From an uncultured Olsenella sp. (GTDB lineage Bacteria; Actinomycetota; Coriobacteriia; Coriobacteriales; Atopobiaceae): a DNA stretch of 64,000 bases. The number at the start of each line of letters is the position of its first letter. Within the stretch, counting starts at the first letter, position 1. Both the position numbers and the translations under genes were made by a program. The notes under the pieces are model-generated. The model was not told where the DNA came from. It searched no databases and saw nothing but the letters and a program-made list of their open reading frames with translations. Shown piece by piece: positions 16,683-24,372 of the stretch. The stretch covers positions 7,068 through 71,067 of the forward strand of contig CAKUIF010000011.1 of NCBI GenBank assembly GCA_934660915.1, read 5' to 3'.

Positions 16683-17918
16683 CTACAGGCAGCTCTCGTA
16701 GATCTTGCGGCAGTCGTCCATGGTGAGGCGACGGATCTCGCCGAACTCGGCGCCCTTGTTCTGCTCGAGCGTGGAAAGAAGGGCGGGGATGTCCGCGGCC
16801 GTCACGCCGAGCTCGCCGAGCGTGCGCGGCATGCCGAGCGAGCAGAAGAAGGCCTGGATCTCGTCGATGATTGCCAGGACGGCGTCCTCCTCGGCCTCCT
16901 CGGGCGTGCCGTCGATGCAGTCCTCCACGACGTCGACGGGCTCGATGTCGAAGACGAGGCGCCCGAAGGTGAGCCAGCGCTCCGGGCGGGCGCGCCACAC
17001 GTAGCGCATCCACGCGGGCATGACCACGGCGAGGCCGGCGCCGTGGGCGATTGAGGGGTCGTGGGCGGAGAGCTCGTGCTCGAGCGCGTGGCTCTCCCAG
17101 CCGCCGGCGCGGCCGTCCGGCTTGGCGTTGCGGCCGAGGCCGCAGAGGTCGTTGTGCGCCTGGGTGCCGGCCCACATGATGCTCGCGCGGGCGTCGTAGT
17201 CCTCGGGGTTCTCGAGCGCGGCGGGCGCGCACTCGATGAGGCTGCGGATGATGCCGCAGGCGATCTGGTCGGTCACGGGGACGGGGCCCGTCGCGCCGAA
17301 GAAGCGCTCCATGATGTGGGCGCACATGTCGGTCACGCCGGCCGCGGTCTGGTAGGCGGGCAGCGTGAAGGTGAGCTCGGGGTCCATGACGGCGAGCTCG
17401 GGGCGATGGGCCTCGCTCGAGAAGCCGCGCTTGAGCCCGAGCTCGTCGTTGGAGATGACGCAGCTCGCTGAGGCCTCGGAGCCGGCGGCGGGGATGGTGA
17501 GGACGCAGGCGACGGGGAGCTTGCGGGAGGCGTCGAGCGCGGCCTTCTTTGCAAAGAGGTCCCACACGTCGCCGTCGATCGAGACGCCGGCGGCGATGGC
17601 CTTGGCCGTGTCGATGACCGAGCCGCCGCCGACGGCGAGCACCACGTCGGCCTCGCCAGCGCGGGCCGCCGCGACGCCGTCGCGCACGAGGCCGACCTCG
17701 GGGTTCGGGCGCACGCCGCCGAGCTGCGCGTGGCGGACGCCGGCGCGGTCGAGCGAGGTGAGCACGCGGTCGAGCGTGCCCGTGCGGACGACGGAGCCCT
17801 TGCCGTAGACGACGAGCGCGCAGGCGTGGCCGAGGGCGGCGAGCTCGTCTCCGACCTCGTCGACGGAGCCGCGGCCGAACACGAACTTGGTGGGCACGTG
17901 ATAGGTGAAATCGTTCAT
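16683..17918 (-). CDS. Iron-containing alcohol dehydrogenase (butanol-dehydrogenase-like)
   Basis: A complete 411-residue group III dehydrogenase. The nucleotide site is GGGSVIDTAKAIA, the metal ligands lie in YQTAAGVTDMCAHIMER (Asp and His) and in HALEHELSAHDPSIAHGAGL (His). The N-terminus MNDFTYHVPTKFVFGRG resembles NADPH-dependent butanol/aldehyde reductases of the YqhD/BdhA type. The ATG has GGAAAGG upstream. It may dispose of reducing power as alcohols; the true substrate is unknown. Confidence 0.9.
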   Translation of the reverse strand: MNDFTYHVPTKFVFGRGSVDEVGDELAALGHACALVVYGKGSVVRTGTLDRVLTSLDRAGVRHAQLGGVRPNPEVGLVRDGVAAARAGEADVVLAVGGGSVIDTAKAIAAGVSIDGDVWDLFAKKAALDASRKLPVACVLTIPAAGSEASASCVISNDELGLKRGFSSEAHRPELAVMDPELTFTLPAYQTAAGVTDMCAHIMERFFGATGPVPVTDQIACGIIRSLIECAPAALENPEDYDARASIMWAGTQAHNDLCGLGRNAKPDGRAGGWESHALEHELSAHDPSIAHGAGLAVVMPAWMRYVWRARPERWLTFGRLVFDIEPVDVVEDCIDGTPEEAEEDAVLAIIDEIQAFFCSLGMPRTLGELGVTAADIPALLSTLEQNKGAEFGEIRRLTMDDCRKIYESCL

Positions 17919-17995
17919 GGGATGCCTTTCCGCTGGGGTACACGACCGCGATTGTACCGCCGCGGGGCCGTTGACGTGCGCGCCCTTCTTTTCGC

Positions 17996-18266
17996 GTTAA
18001 GAAACCCTGACGTCTGGGCGGGGGCCTTCCTTCCTTGCTAAGAAGTGCTGACGTCTGGGCTTCGCCCTTCTTGCCGCGTTAAGAAACGCCGACGTGTGGG
18101 CGGCCTCGCTAAGAAAAGGGCACCTCTGGGCGAGGAGGTTGCCCAGAGGTGCCGGATTCTTAGCGTGGACGATGCTTTGCCGGGGCGCGGCGCCCAGACG
18201 TCGGCGATTTTTAGCGCGAGTGGCGTTCTGCCGGGGCGCGGCGCCCAGACGTTGGGTTTTCTTAGC
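17996..18266. repeat. Helically phased dyad repeat array (element D)
   Basis: Four direct units begin TAAGAA at 17998, 18039, 18080 and 18110 (intervals 41, 41, 30 bp). Three inverted units end TTCTTA at 18152, 18213 and 18264 (intervals 61, 51). Most units carry a core like CGCCGACGTCTGGGC; the central pair carries GGCACCTCTGGGC. The array fills the gap between the 3' end of the FtsX permease gene and the 5' side of the alcohol dehydrogenase gene. No reading frame of note is present. Confidence 0.88.
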
Positions 18267-18287
18267 GCTGCGTGCGCCCGGCGGCGC

Positions 18288-21263
18288 CTACTCCGCGCGC
18301 AGGGAGTCCACGAGGTTCATCGCGTGAGACTTTCTCAGCGCATAGACGGTGCTCGCGGCGAGGACGGCCACGACGAGGGCGACGGAGAGCGCGATGTGGC
18401 CCCACGGCAGCGCGACGCCGAAGCCCTCGAACGAGAGGCTCATCATCCGGTAGAACCCGTAGTCGACAAGAAGGGCGAGCGCAAGGCCGTAGGCGAGGCC
18501 GCGAACCGCGTGGTCGGCGCACTCGAGCGCGATCATGCGGCGAAACCCGCTCTGCCCCAAGCCGACGCTGCGAAGGACCGCGAACTCGCGGGTGCGCAGG
18601 GCAAGGCCGCTCGAGATCGTGTTGAAGACGTTGGCCACGGCGATGAGCGCACAGATGACGGTGAAGCAGTAGAGGAAGACCTGCGCGGTGTAGGCAACGG
18701 CGTTGTTGTTGCGCAGCTGCTCGCCGATGGACACGATGTAGCTGGCGTCGAGGCCCGCCGAGCCCACGGCCTCGATGAGCTTGTCCTCGTCGACGTTCTT
18801 GCCGCCGGTCCCGACGCAGAGCGAGGTCATCGAGTGCGCGTTCATTATCCCCGCCGCCTCGGCGGTCGAGGCGGAGACGATGAGCGTGGGGCAGTTGGCC
18901 GCCAGCTGCTTGAGGCTCAAGGGGAAGTCGTCGCCCACGTCCTCGGTCAGCGCGGCGATGCGCAGGCGCTCGGTTCGGGTCGAGTCATCCCCGAGCGGCT
19001 TTGTCTGCACGTTGCCCTCGGCATCCCTGTAGTAGACGCCGTAGACCGGCTTGTTCTCGTCGTCCACGTCGTAGGCGTCGATCCACAAGGAGTCGTCAGT
19101 GGCTACGGGGAGGATGAGCTCGGCGTCGGTGCCCGAGGCCGCCTCCACCAGGGGCCTGAGCGTGACGTACTTGGCGCCGCCCGAGATGTCGAACCGGTTG
19201 ATGACGATGCAGGTCGCCGCGCCCGGGGCGGCGTCGGCCCCCGTGAGCCCCACGTGCTCGCAGAGCGCGGCCCATGTGGTGTCGTCGACCACGTCAACGG
19301 GCGCCTGGCTGCGGCCCTTGGAGTCCGGCTGGGTCTGTTCGTCGACCTCGTCTGCGCAATCAGGGTTCATGACCCCGTCCGCGAGCTTGACCAGCGTCGT
19401 GTTCTGCGAGAGCACAGCCGCGGAATCGACGCCCTCGACGCCCTTGAGCTTCTCGGCGGCCTTCTGGGCGAGCCCGAGCACGCCCGTATTGTCGCCTTCA
19501 AAGCCCTTCTTGTCCTTGAAGACGTACATCATATAGTCGGTGCTCGCGGAGTAGTCGAGGTGCGACGTCGCCTGGTTGAGATACGTGCCCAGGATGCCCG
19601 CCGTCACGAGGAGCACGACCGAGATGGCCAGCGACGCCACGGCCACGCGCGCCTTGCCGCCGCTCGCCACGCGGGTGCGCCGGGCGAGGAAGCCGGGTAT
19701 GCCCGCGACGCGCGCGGCGATGCCGCGGGGCTTCTTTCCGTCGGCCGTGAAGTCGTCCATGGGCTCGCTGCGGCGGCCGAACTCGCGGAGCAGGCGGCGG
19801 CTCGGCTTGACGTCGCCCGTCTGGCGGATCGCGTCGACCGCGCTCACGCTGCCGGCGCGCTTGGCGGGCGCCCAGGCGCTGATGAGCAGGGTGACCACCG
19901 AGAGCGCGACCACGACGGCGAGCGCGCGGGCGTCGACGCTCACGGGCACGGCAGTCTTGCTGCCGACGAGCACGGCCCAGCCGTCGCCCGTGGCGGCGAA
20001 GGCGGCGTAGGTGCCCGCGAGACCGATGAGGACGCCGAGCGGGATGCCGATGAGCCCCAGGATGCCCGCCTCGATGAAGACGGTGCGCCTGAGCTGCCGC
20101 TTTGACGCGCCGAGCGAGGATAAAAGCCCGAACTGCCGCGTGCGCTCCGAGATCGAGATCGCGAAGGCGTTGGAGATGAGCGAGACCGCAGCCACGATGA
20201 TGACGCCGGAGAGGATGCCGATGAAGCCGATGACCGTCGTCCGGATCGTGCGGTCGTCGATGATTCCCTCGAGGTTGAGGAGCGCGCTGTTGAACGAGGG
20301 GTAGGCCGCCGAGGTGTCCTTGCGCGTGAGGCCGACGACGGAGATGGCCAGGTCCTCGAGGTCGTTCTTGTTGCCTATGCCTGTGGTGGCCGCCCAGGCG
20401 CAGGCGACGGCGGGCACGCCGTCCGCCTCGGGCTCGGCGTCGCTCACGTAGGCGGTGGCATAGCCGTAGTAGGAGCTGCTTTCCGCGAAGCCCACGACGG
20501 TGAACTCGCGCGGGGCGGCGACGCCGTCTATGGTCTCGAGGGGGACGCGGTCGGTTCCCGAGTACTCGAACTGCATCGCGTTCAGGCCGGTCAGGGCCAC
20601 GGCGCCCTCAGACGCCTGCGCACGGCGCCTGCCGAGACAGAGGCGCACCGTGCTGCCGAGCTCCACGGGCCCGTCCGAGACGGCGCCCGAGGCCACGCCG
20701 GCGTACCTGGAGTCCCCCTCCGCGAGCGTCTCGCCCTGGTAGAAGGAGGGAAGCACGATCTCTCCCGGAGCCGAGGGCGCCCGACCGCTTTCGAGTTCAG
20801 GGGCCTTCTTCACGACGTACTGGCCGTCGCCCTTGGCGTGGGCGCCGGCGGAGGTGTTCTCCGCAGGCATCGTCTGGACGTTGAGGACGGTGCCGAGGAC
20901 GTTGGCGTTCTCCTCGCTCAGCGCGCAGGCGCCGAGGTCGCGCGCCGTGGCGAGGCGGTCGAGGTGTCCGTCGAGGCCGCCCTCGATGGTGCCGAGCTGC
21001 TCGTCGGTGAGGCCCGGGTACTCGATCTGCCAGACGCCGCGCTCGGCCGAGACCTGGCCGCGCAGGGCCGCGGCGAGGCTCGTCATGCTCGTGAACACGG
21101 CGGCAAGAAGCCCTGTCGCGAGCGCGATCCCGATGATGGTCACGACGGTGCGGGCGCGGTTCTTCGCGAGCGTGCGCAGCGTGAAGGAGGCGAGGACGCC
21201 GCGGCGCGGGGCTGCGGCGGCATGGGCGCCGGGCGCCCTTCTTTCCAGGTTCTTCTGTGCCAT
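18288..21263 (-). CDS. ABC transporter permease, FtsX/MacB type (991 residues)
   Basis: A large membrane subunit with two FtsX cores. Helix 1 is near residues 38-60. A 280-residue outside domain is followed by three helices (about 345-470, with FAISISERTRQFGLLSSLGAS), another helix near 540, a second large outside domain and the C-terminal core with LRTREFAVLRSVGLGQSGFRRM. The two hinge segments ending in LSSLGAS/LRSVGLG are the family coupling loops. The ATPase gene ends five bases upstream, and a two-component system lies next to them. It probably exports or senses an antimicrobial or a wall intermediate. Confidence 0.88.
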   Translation of the reverse strand: MAQKNLERRAPGAHAAAAPRRGVLASFTLRTLAKNRARTVVTIIGIALATGLLAAVFTSMTSLAAALRGQVSAERGVWQIEYPGLTDEQLGTIEGGLDGHLDRLATARDLGACALSEENANVLGTVLNVQTMPAENTSAGAHAKGDGQYVVKKAPELESGRAPSAPGEIVLPSFYQGETLAEGDSRYAGVASGAVSDGPVELGSTVRLCLGRRRAQASEGAVALTGLNAMQFEYSGTDRVPLETIDGVAAPREFTVVGFAESSSYYGYATAYVSDAEPEADGVPAVACAWAATTGIGNKNDLEDLAISVVGLTRKDTSAAYPSFNSALLNLEGIIDDRTIRTTVIGFIGILSGVIIVAAVSLISNAFAISISERTRQFGLLSSLGASKRQLRRTVFIEAGILGLIGIPLGVLIGLAGTYAAFAATGDGWAVLVGSKTAVPVSVDARALAVVVALSVVTLLISAWAPAKRAGSVSAVDAIRQTGDVKPSRRLLREFGRRSEPMDDFTADGKKPRGIAARVAGIPGFLARRTRVASGGKARVAVASLAISVVLLVTAGILGTYLNQATSHLDYSASTDYMMYVFKDKKGFEGDNTGVLGLAQKAAEKLKGVEGVDSAAVLSQNTTLVKLADGVMNPDCADEVDEQTQPDSKGRSQAPVDVVDDTTWAALCEHVGLTGADAAPGAATCIVINRFDISGGAKYVTLRPLVEAASGTDAELILPVATDDSLWIDAYDVDDENKPVYGVYYRDAEGNVQTKPLGDDSTRTERLRIAALTEDVGDDFPLSLKQLAANCPTLIVSASTAEAAGIMNAHSMTSLCVGTGGKNVDEDKLIEAVGSAGLDASYIVSIGEQLRNNNAVAYTAQVFLYCFTVICALIAVANVFNTISSGLALRTREFAVLRSVGLGQSGFRRMIALECADHAVRGLAYGLALALLVDYGFYRMMSLSFEGFGVALPWGHIALSVALVVAVLAASTVYALRKSHAMNLVDSLRAE

Positions 21264-21267
21264 GGCG

Positions 21268-21948
21268 CTACCTCGTCCTCACGTCGGAGGCCACGCGGCC
21301 GTCCTCGATGGTCACGACGCGGTCTGCGGAAAGCGCGATGTCCTCGTCGTGCGTGATCACGATGAGGGTCTGCCCGAGCTGTGCGTTGGACTTGCGAAGA
21401 AGGGTCATGATCTCGGCGGAGTTCTTTGTGTCGAGGTTGCCCGTGGGCTCGTCGGCGAGCACGATCGCGGGCGAGTTCATGAGGGCGCGGCCCACGGCGA
21501 CGCGCTGCTGCTGGCCGCCGGAGAGCTGGTTGGGCAGGTGGTGCTCGCGGCCTTCGAGGCCGAGGACGTGCAGCATGTTCTCGAGGCGCTTCTGGTTCAC
21601 GGGGCGGCCGTCGAGAAGCACCGGCAACGTCATGTTTTCCACGACGTCGAGGACGGGCACGAGGTTGTAGAACTGATAGACGAGGCCGACCTCGCGGCGC
21701 CGGAAGACGGCGAGCTGCTCGTCGCTTCGGGCAAAGACGTCCTGGCCGTTGAGGTAGACGCTGCCCGAGGTGGGCCGGTCGACGCCGCCGATCATGTGCA
21801 GCATCGTCGACTTGCCCGAGCCCGAGCTGCCGACGATGGCCACGAACTCGCCTGCCTCGACGGTGAGGCTCACGTCGTCGAGGGCGCGCACGGCGGTGTC
21901 GCCTGAGCCGTAGACCTTGGTCAGGTGGTCGAGCCTGAGGATTTCCAT
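21268..21948 (-). CDS. ABC transporter ATP-binding protein (LolD/MacB type)
   Basis: A 226-residue ATPase partner of the FtsX permease just downstream. Walker A GSSGSGKSTML, Q-loop YQFYNLVPVLDV, signature LSGGQQQRVAVGRAL, Walker B IVLADEPTGNLD and H-loop THDEDIA are intact. GSVYLNGQDVF is typical of the MacB/BceA group. The hairpin at 22071-22125 separates it from the sensor kinase gene, so it likely has its own promoter, perhaps under the adjacent regulator. Confidence 0.92.
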   Translation of the reverse strand: MEILRLDHLTKVYGSGDTAVRALDDVSLTVEAGEFVAIVGSSGSGKSTMLHMIGGVDRPTSGSVYLNGQDVFARSDEQLAVFRRREVGLVYQFYNLVPVLDVVENMTLPVLLDGRPVNQKRLENMLHVLGLEGREHHLPNQLSGGQQQRVAVGRALMNSPAIVLADEPTGNLDTKNSAEIMTLLRKSNAQLGQTLIVITHDEDIALSADRVVTIEDGRVASDVRTR

Positions 21949-22070
21949 GGTGGTCCCTTCTTCGTTGTTCTGCTTGCGATTCTAAGTGTGAAGAAGCGAC
22001 CTTCGGCCCTCGTGACGCGCGGGTGACTAATGCGTAAGGCGGGCGGCGCCTGCCAGACAGGCAAAAAACG

Positions 22071-22125
22071 CTGCCAAATCAGACAGGCTGAAAAAGCTGC
22101 GATTTCAGCCTGTCTGATTTGGCAG
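22071..22125. repeat. Perfect 23-bp stem hairpin (element E)
   Basis: 22071-22093 is the exact complement of 22103-22125, with a 9-nt loop. A T-rich tract follows on both strands, so it can terminate in either direction. The sequence is the same family as element B (core CAGCCTGTCTGATTTGGC), and flanking TTTTTGCC-TGCTGGATGGG is shared too. It lies between the kinase stop and the ATPase start, both on the minus strand. Confidence 0.9.
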
Positions 22126-22152
22126 TCATTTTTGCCTTGCTGGATGGGGACC

Positions 22153-23187
22153 CTAGACGATGGTCTTGAAGAAGGCGAAGTCGAAGCGCGCGCCGGCGCC
22201 GGGTACGTTTCCGGCGCGGAGGCTGCCGCCCTGGGCGGAGACGAGGCCCTGCGCGAGCGCGAGCCCGATGCCGACGCCGCCCGTGGGCGCGGCGTCGCCC
22301 GGTCCGCGGTAGAAGCGCTCGAAGATGTGGGGGAGGTCGGCCTCGGCGATGCCCGGGCCCGTGTCGTCGACGCGGACGCGGAACGCCAGGGCGTCCTCCC
22401 ACGCGCTCAGGGTCACGACGCCTCCCGCCGGCGTGTGCTCCATGCAGTTCTTGAGCACGTTGCCGAGCGCCTCGGCGGTCCACGCGAGGTCGCCCGTGAA
22501 GCCCGCGCCTGCCTGGATATCGGTCTTAAGGCGTACGTCGGCGAGGTCGAACGAGAGCGCGAGCGGCTCGAAGGCCCTGACCGCGAGCCTGTCCGCGCCC
22601 ACGCGCTCCCGCGCGAAGCTCACGACGCCAGCGTCGAGCCGCGCGAGCTTGAGCAGGCCTGCGACGAGCCATTGGACGCGCTCCTCGAGCGACTCCATGG
22701 AGCGCAGGCGCGCGACCTCGCCCTCCAGGCCCTCCGTCTCCGAAAGCCTCCTGCGCACGAGGACGGTCATGAGGGAAAGCGACGTCATGGGCGTCTTGAG
22801 CTGGTGCGAAATGTCGGCCATCGCCTCGGCGAGCGTGCGCTTCTCGCGCTCGAGCTCCTCGGCGTTCAGGGTGAGCCGCGAGCACATCTTGTCGAGCTCG
22901 GAGGCGAGTATCGCGAGCTCGCCCTCGCTCATCGCGTCGAAGCGCACGTCGCGCCGCCCGTCGAGCGCGCCTCCGACCTTGCAGGCGAGCTCAGCCAGCG
23001 CAGCGTGCCTGCGCGCGGTGGCCCACAGCCACGCGCCCATGGCGACGCCCCCGCCCAAAAGCGCGCAGACGGCCGCCGCTGAGCCCCCGAACTCCCACGC
23101 GCCGACGGCGCCCGCGACGATCGCCGCGCAGCCGAGGCCCGCGGCGACGCGCACGTCCTTATTGCGAAGAAGCCCTGACATCCCCAC
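22153..23187 (-). CDS. Sensor histidine kinase (BceS-like)
   Basis: A 344-residue membrane kinase. Two N-terminal helices (about 12-30 and 36-55) have almost no extracellular loop, as in intramembrane-sensing kinases that take their signal from an ABC transporter. H128 in DISHQLKTPMTSL is the phosphoacceptor; the N box (NVLKNCMEHT), G1 (DTGPGIAEADL) and G2 (GVGIGLALA) complete the ATP site. The start may instead be the ATG at 23181. It starts 12 bases after the regulator stop. It likely reports on the FtsX transporter encoded next to it. Confidence 0.9.
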   Translation of the reverse strand: MGMSGLLRNKDVRVAAGLGCAAIVAGAVGAWEFGGSAAAVCALLGGGVAMGAWLWATARRHAALAELACKVGGALDGRRDVRFDAMSEGELAILASELDKMCSRLTLNAEELEREKRTLAEAMADISHQLKTPMTSLSLMTVLVRRRLSETEGLEGEVARLRSMESLEERVQWLVAGLLKLARLDAGVVSFARERVGADRLAVRAFEPLALSFDLADVRLKTDIQAGAGFTGDLAWTAEALGNVLKNCMEHTPAGGVVTLSAWEDALAFRVRVDDTGPGIAEADLPHIFERFYRGPGDAAPTGGVGIGLALAQGLVSAQGGSLRAGNVPGAGARFDFAFFKTIV

Positions 23188-23199
23188 GTCGCCCGCCGC

Positions 23200-23880
23200 C
23201 TAGCCGACGGCCCGGTAGCCCATGCCGCGCACCGTGGTGATGAGCGCGGGCGCGCACGGGTCGTCCTCGAGCTTGTCGCGGAGGCGCTTGATGTAGACGG
23301 ACAGCGTGTTCTCCTCGATGTAGGCGCCGGCGTCGTCCCACAGCGCCTCGCGCATCATGTCGCGCGTGACCACGCGGCCTTTGTTCTTTGCAAAGAGGAG
23401 CAGCAGCCGGTACTCGAGGGCGGACAGCACGACCTCGCGGCCGCCCTTCTTCACGTGGGCGCGGTCGGGGTCGATGACCACGTCGCCGAGCATGAGGCGG
23501 GCGACCTTGGGCTGCGAGCGCCGGATGGCGGCGGCCACGCGCGCGAGCAGCTCGCGCGGGCGGAAGGGCTTGGCGACGTAGTCGTCGGCGCCCATCGAAA
23601 GCCCGGTCACGGTGTTGAGCTCGTCGCCCGAGGCGGTGAGGAAGATCACGGGGACCTGCGGGGTGGCAGCCTTGATGGCCGCGCAGACCGCGAATCCGTT
23701 GCCCTGGGCGAGCGTCACGTCGACGAGCGCGAGAGCGTAGCCGGCGTGCGGCGCGCACGCGAGCGCGACGGCGCCGTCCTGGGTGGGGGAGTCGTCCACC
23801 TCGTAGCCCTCGGAGGCCAAAAGCTCCGAGAGCGCCTCGACTATGAGCTTGTCGTCCTCGACGAGCAGGATGCGTGCCAT
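23200..23880 (-). CDS. OmpR/PhoB-family response regulator
   Basis: A 226-residue regulator with a receiver domain (D54 in LVDVTL; LLVEDD at the start; conserved T in FLTASG and K in VAKPF) and a C-terminal winged helix ending in IKRLRDKLEDD and TVRGMGYR. It is the first gene of the regulator-kinase pair, with GAAGGAGA before the ATG. Likely targets are the adjacent ABC transporter genes. Confidence 0.93.
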   Translation of the reverse strand: MARILLVEDDKLIVEALSELLASEGYEVDDSPTQDGAVALACAPHAGYALALVDVTLAQGNGFAVCAAIKAATPQVPVIFLTASGDELNTVTGLSMGADDYVAKPFRPRELLARVAAAIRRSQPKVARLMLGDVVIDPDRAHVKKGGREVVLSALEYRLLLLFAKNKGRVVTRDMMREALWDDAGAYIEENTLSVYIKRLRDKLEDDPCAPALITTVRGMGYRAVG

Positions 23881-24046
23881 GGGTCTCCTTCCGCTTCCTC
23901 AAAGTATAGAAAGAAGGGCGCGGGGCGTGCGTGACCATTCGGTCACCTGCGGGCGAGGCCGCCGCCGTCGCACTTCTTGCCAACTGCGATTCAAGACGAA
24001 TGCCGGCGAACGGATGGGAAATCTCGCCCAGCGGAGACCTTTTATG

Positions 24047-24109
24047 TTTCGAGCGTGTTAGCGCAGGTTTCGAAAATGTTAGCCAGCGTTTCAAGCGTGT
24101 TAGATGACG
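24047..24109 (+). promoter_or_regulatory. Three 21-bp direct repeats upstream of cstA
   Basis: Units at 24047-24067, 24068-24088 and 24089-24109 share TTTCRARNRTGTTAG with an exact 21-bp period, two helical turns. They lie 264 bp before the CstA start, in the 490-bp gap 23881-24372 that otherwise holds the divergent regulator promoter and the CstA leader. The pattern fits binding of a dimeric activator on one DNA face. Confidence 0.6.
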
Positions 24110-24247
24110 AGGTTTGTGCGTTGCTCGTGGATTAACCGGGTCCACTATGGGCTGCGTCCACAGGAGGCGCCTCGGCGCCCAAGAGACGGGATTTCGATCA
24201 AACATGTTCACCGCGGAGCTATCCATTATCGCGATCGTCATTTAGCG

Positions 24248-24338
24248 CGGGTTGGTTAGGAGCCGACCCGAAAGATAGTGGGCGGCTTTGCAATAAGCGA
24301 TGTGTGGGGCCGCTTGGTATATGCCAGGCGGCCTTTTT
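24248..24338 (+). promoter_or_regulatory. Structured cstA leader with terminator/antiterminator
   Basis: A first 8-bp hairpin pairs 24248-24255 with 24263-24270. A perfect intrinsic terminator follows: GGCCGCTTGG (24308-24317) pairs with CCAGGCGGCC (24324-24333), then T5. The left arm can instead pair with GCGGCT at 24282-24287, which would prevent the terminator. The T tract ends 34 bases before the CstA ATG, and no gene lies upstream on this strand, so this looks like attenuation of cstA itself. Confidence 0.6.
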
Positions 24339-24372
24339 GATTCAAAATCCCAAACAGGAAGGAAAGTAAGGA

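Noticed and set aside
18045..20105. 686-residue plus-strand open frame over repeat array D and the FtsX gene
   Set aside because: Begins inside repeats and runs antisense to a clear ABC permease.
23881..24046. A gene between the response regulator and cstA
   Set aside because: No frame with a ribosome site or plausible protein was seen.
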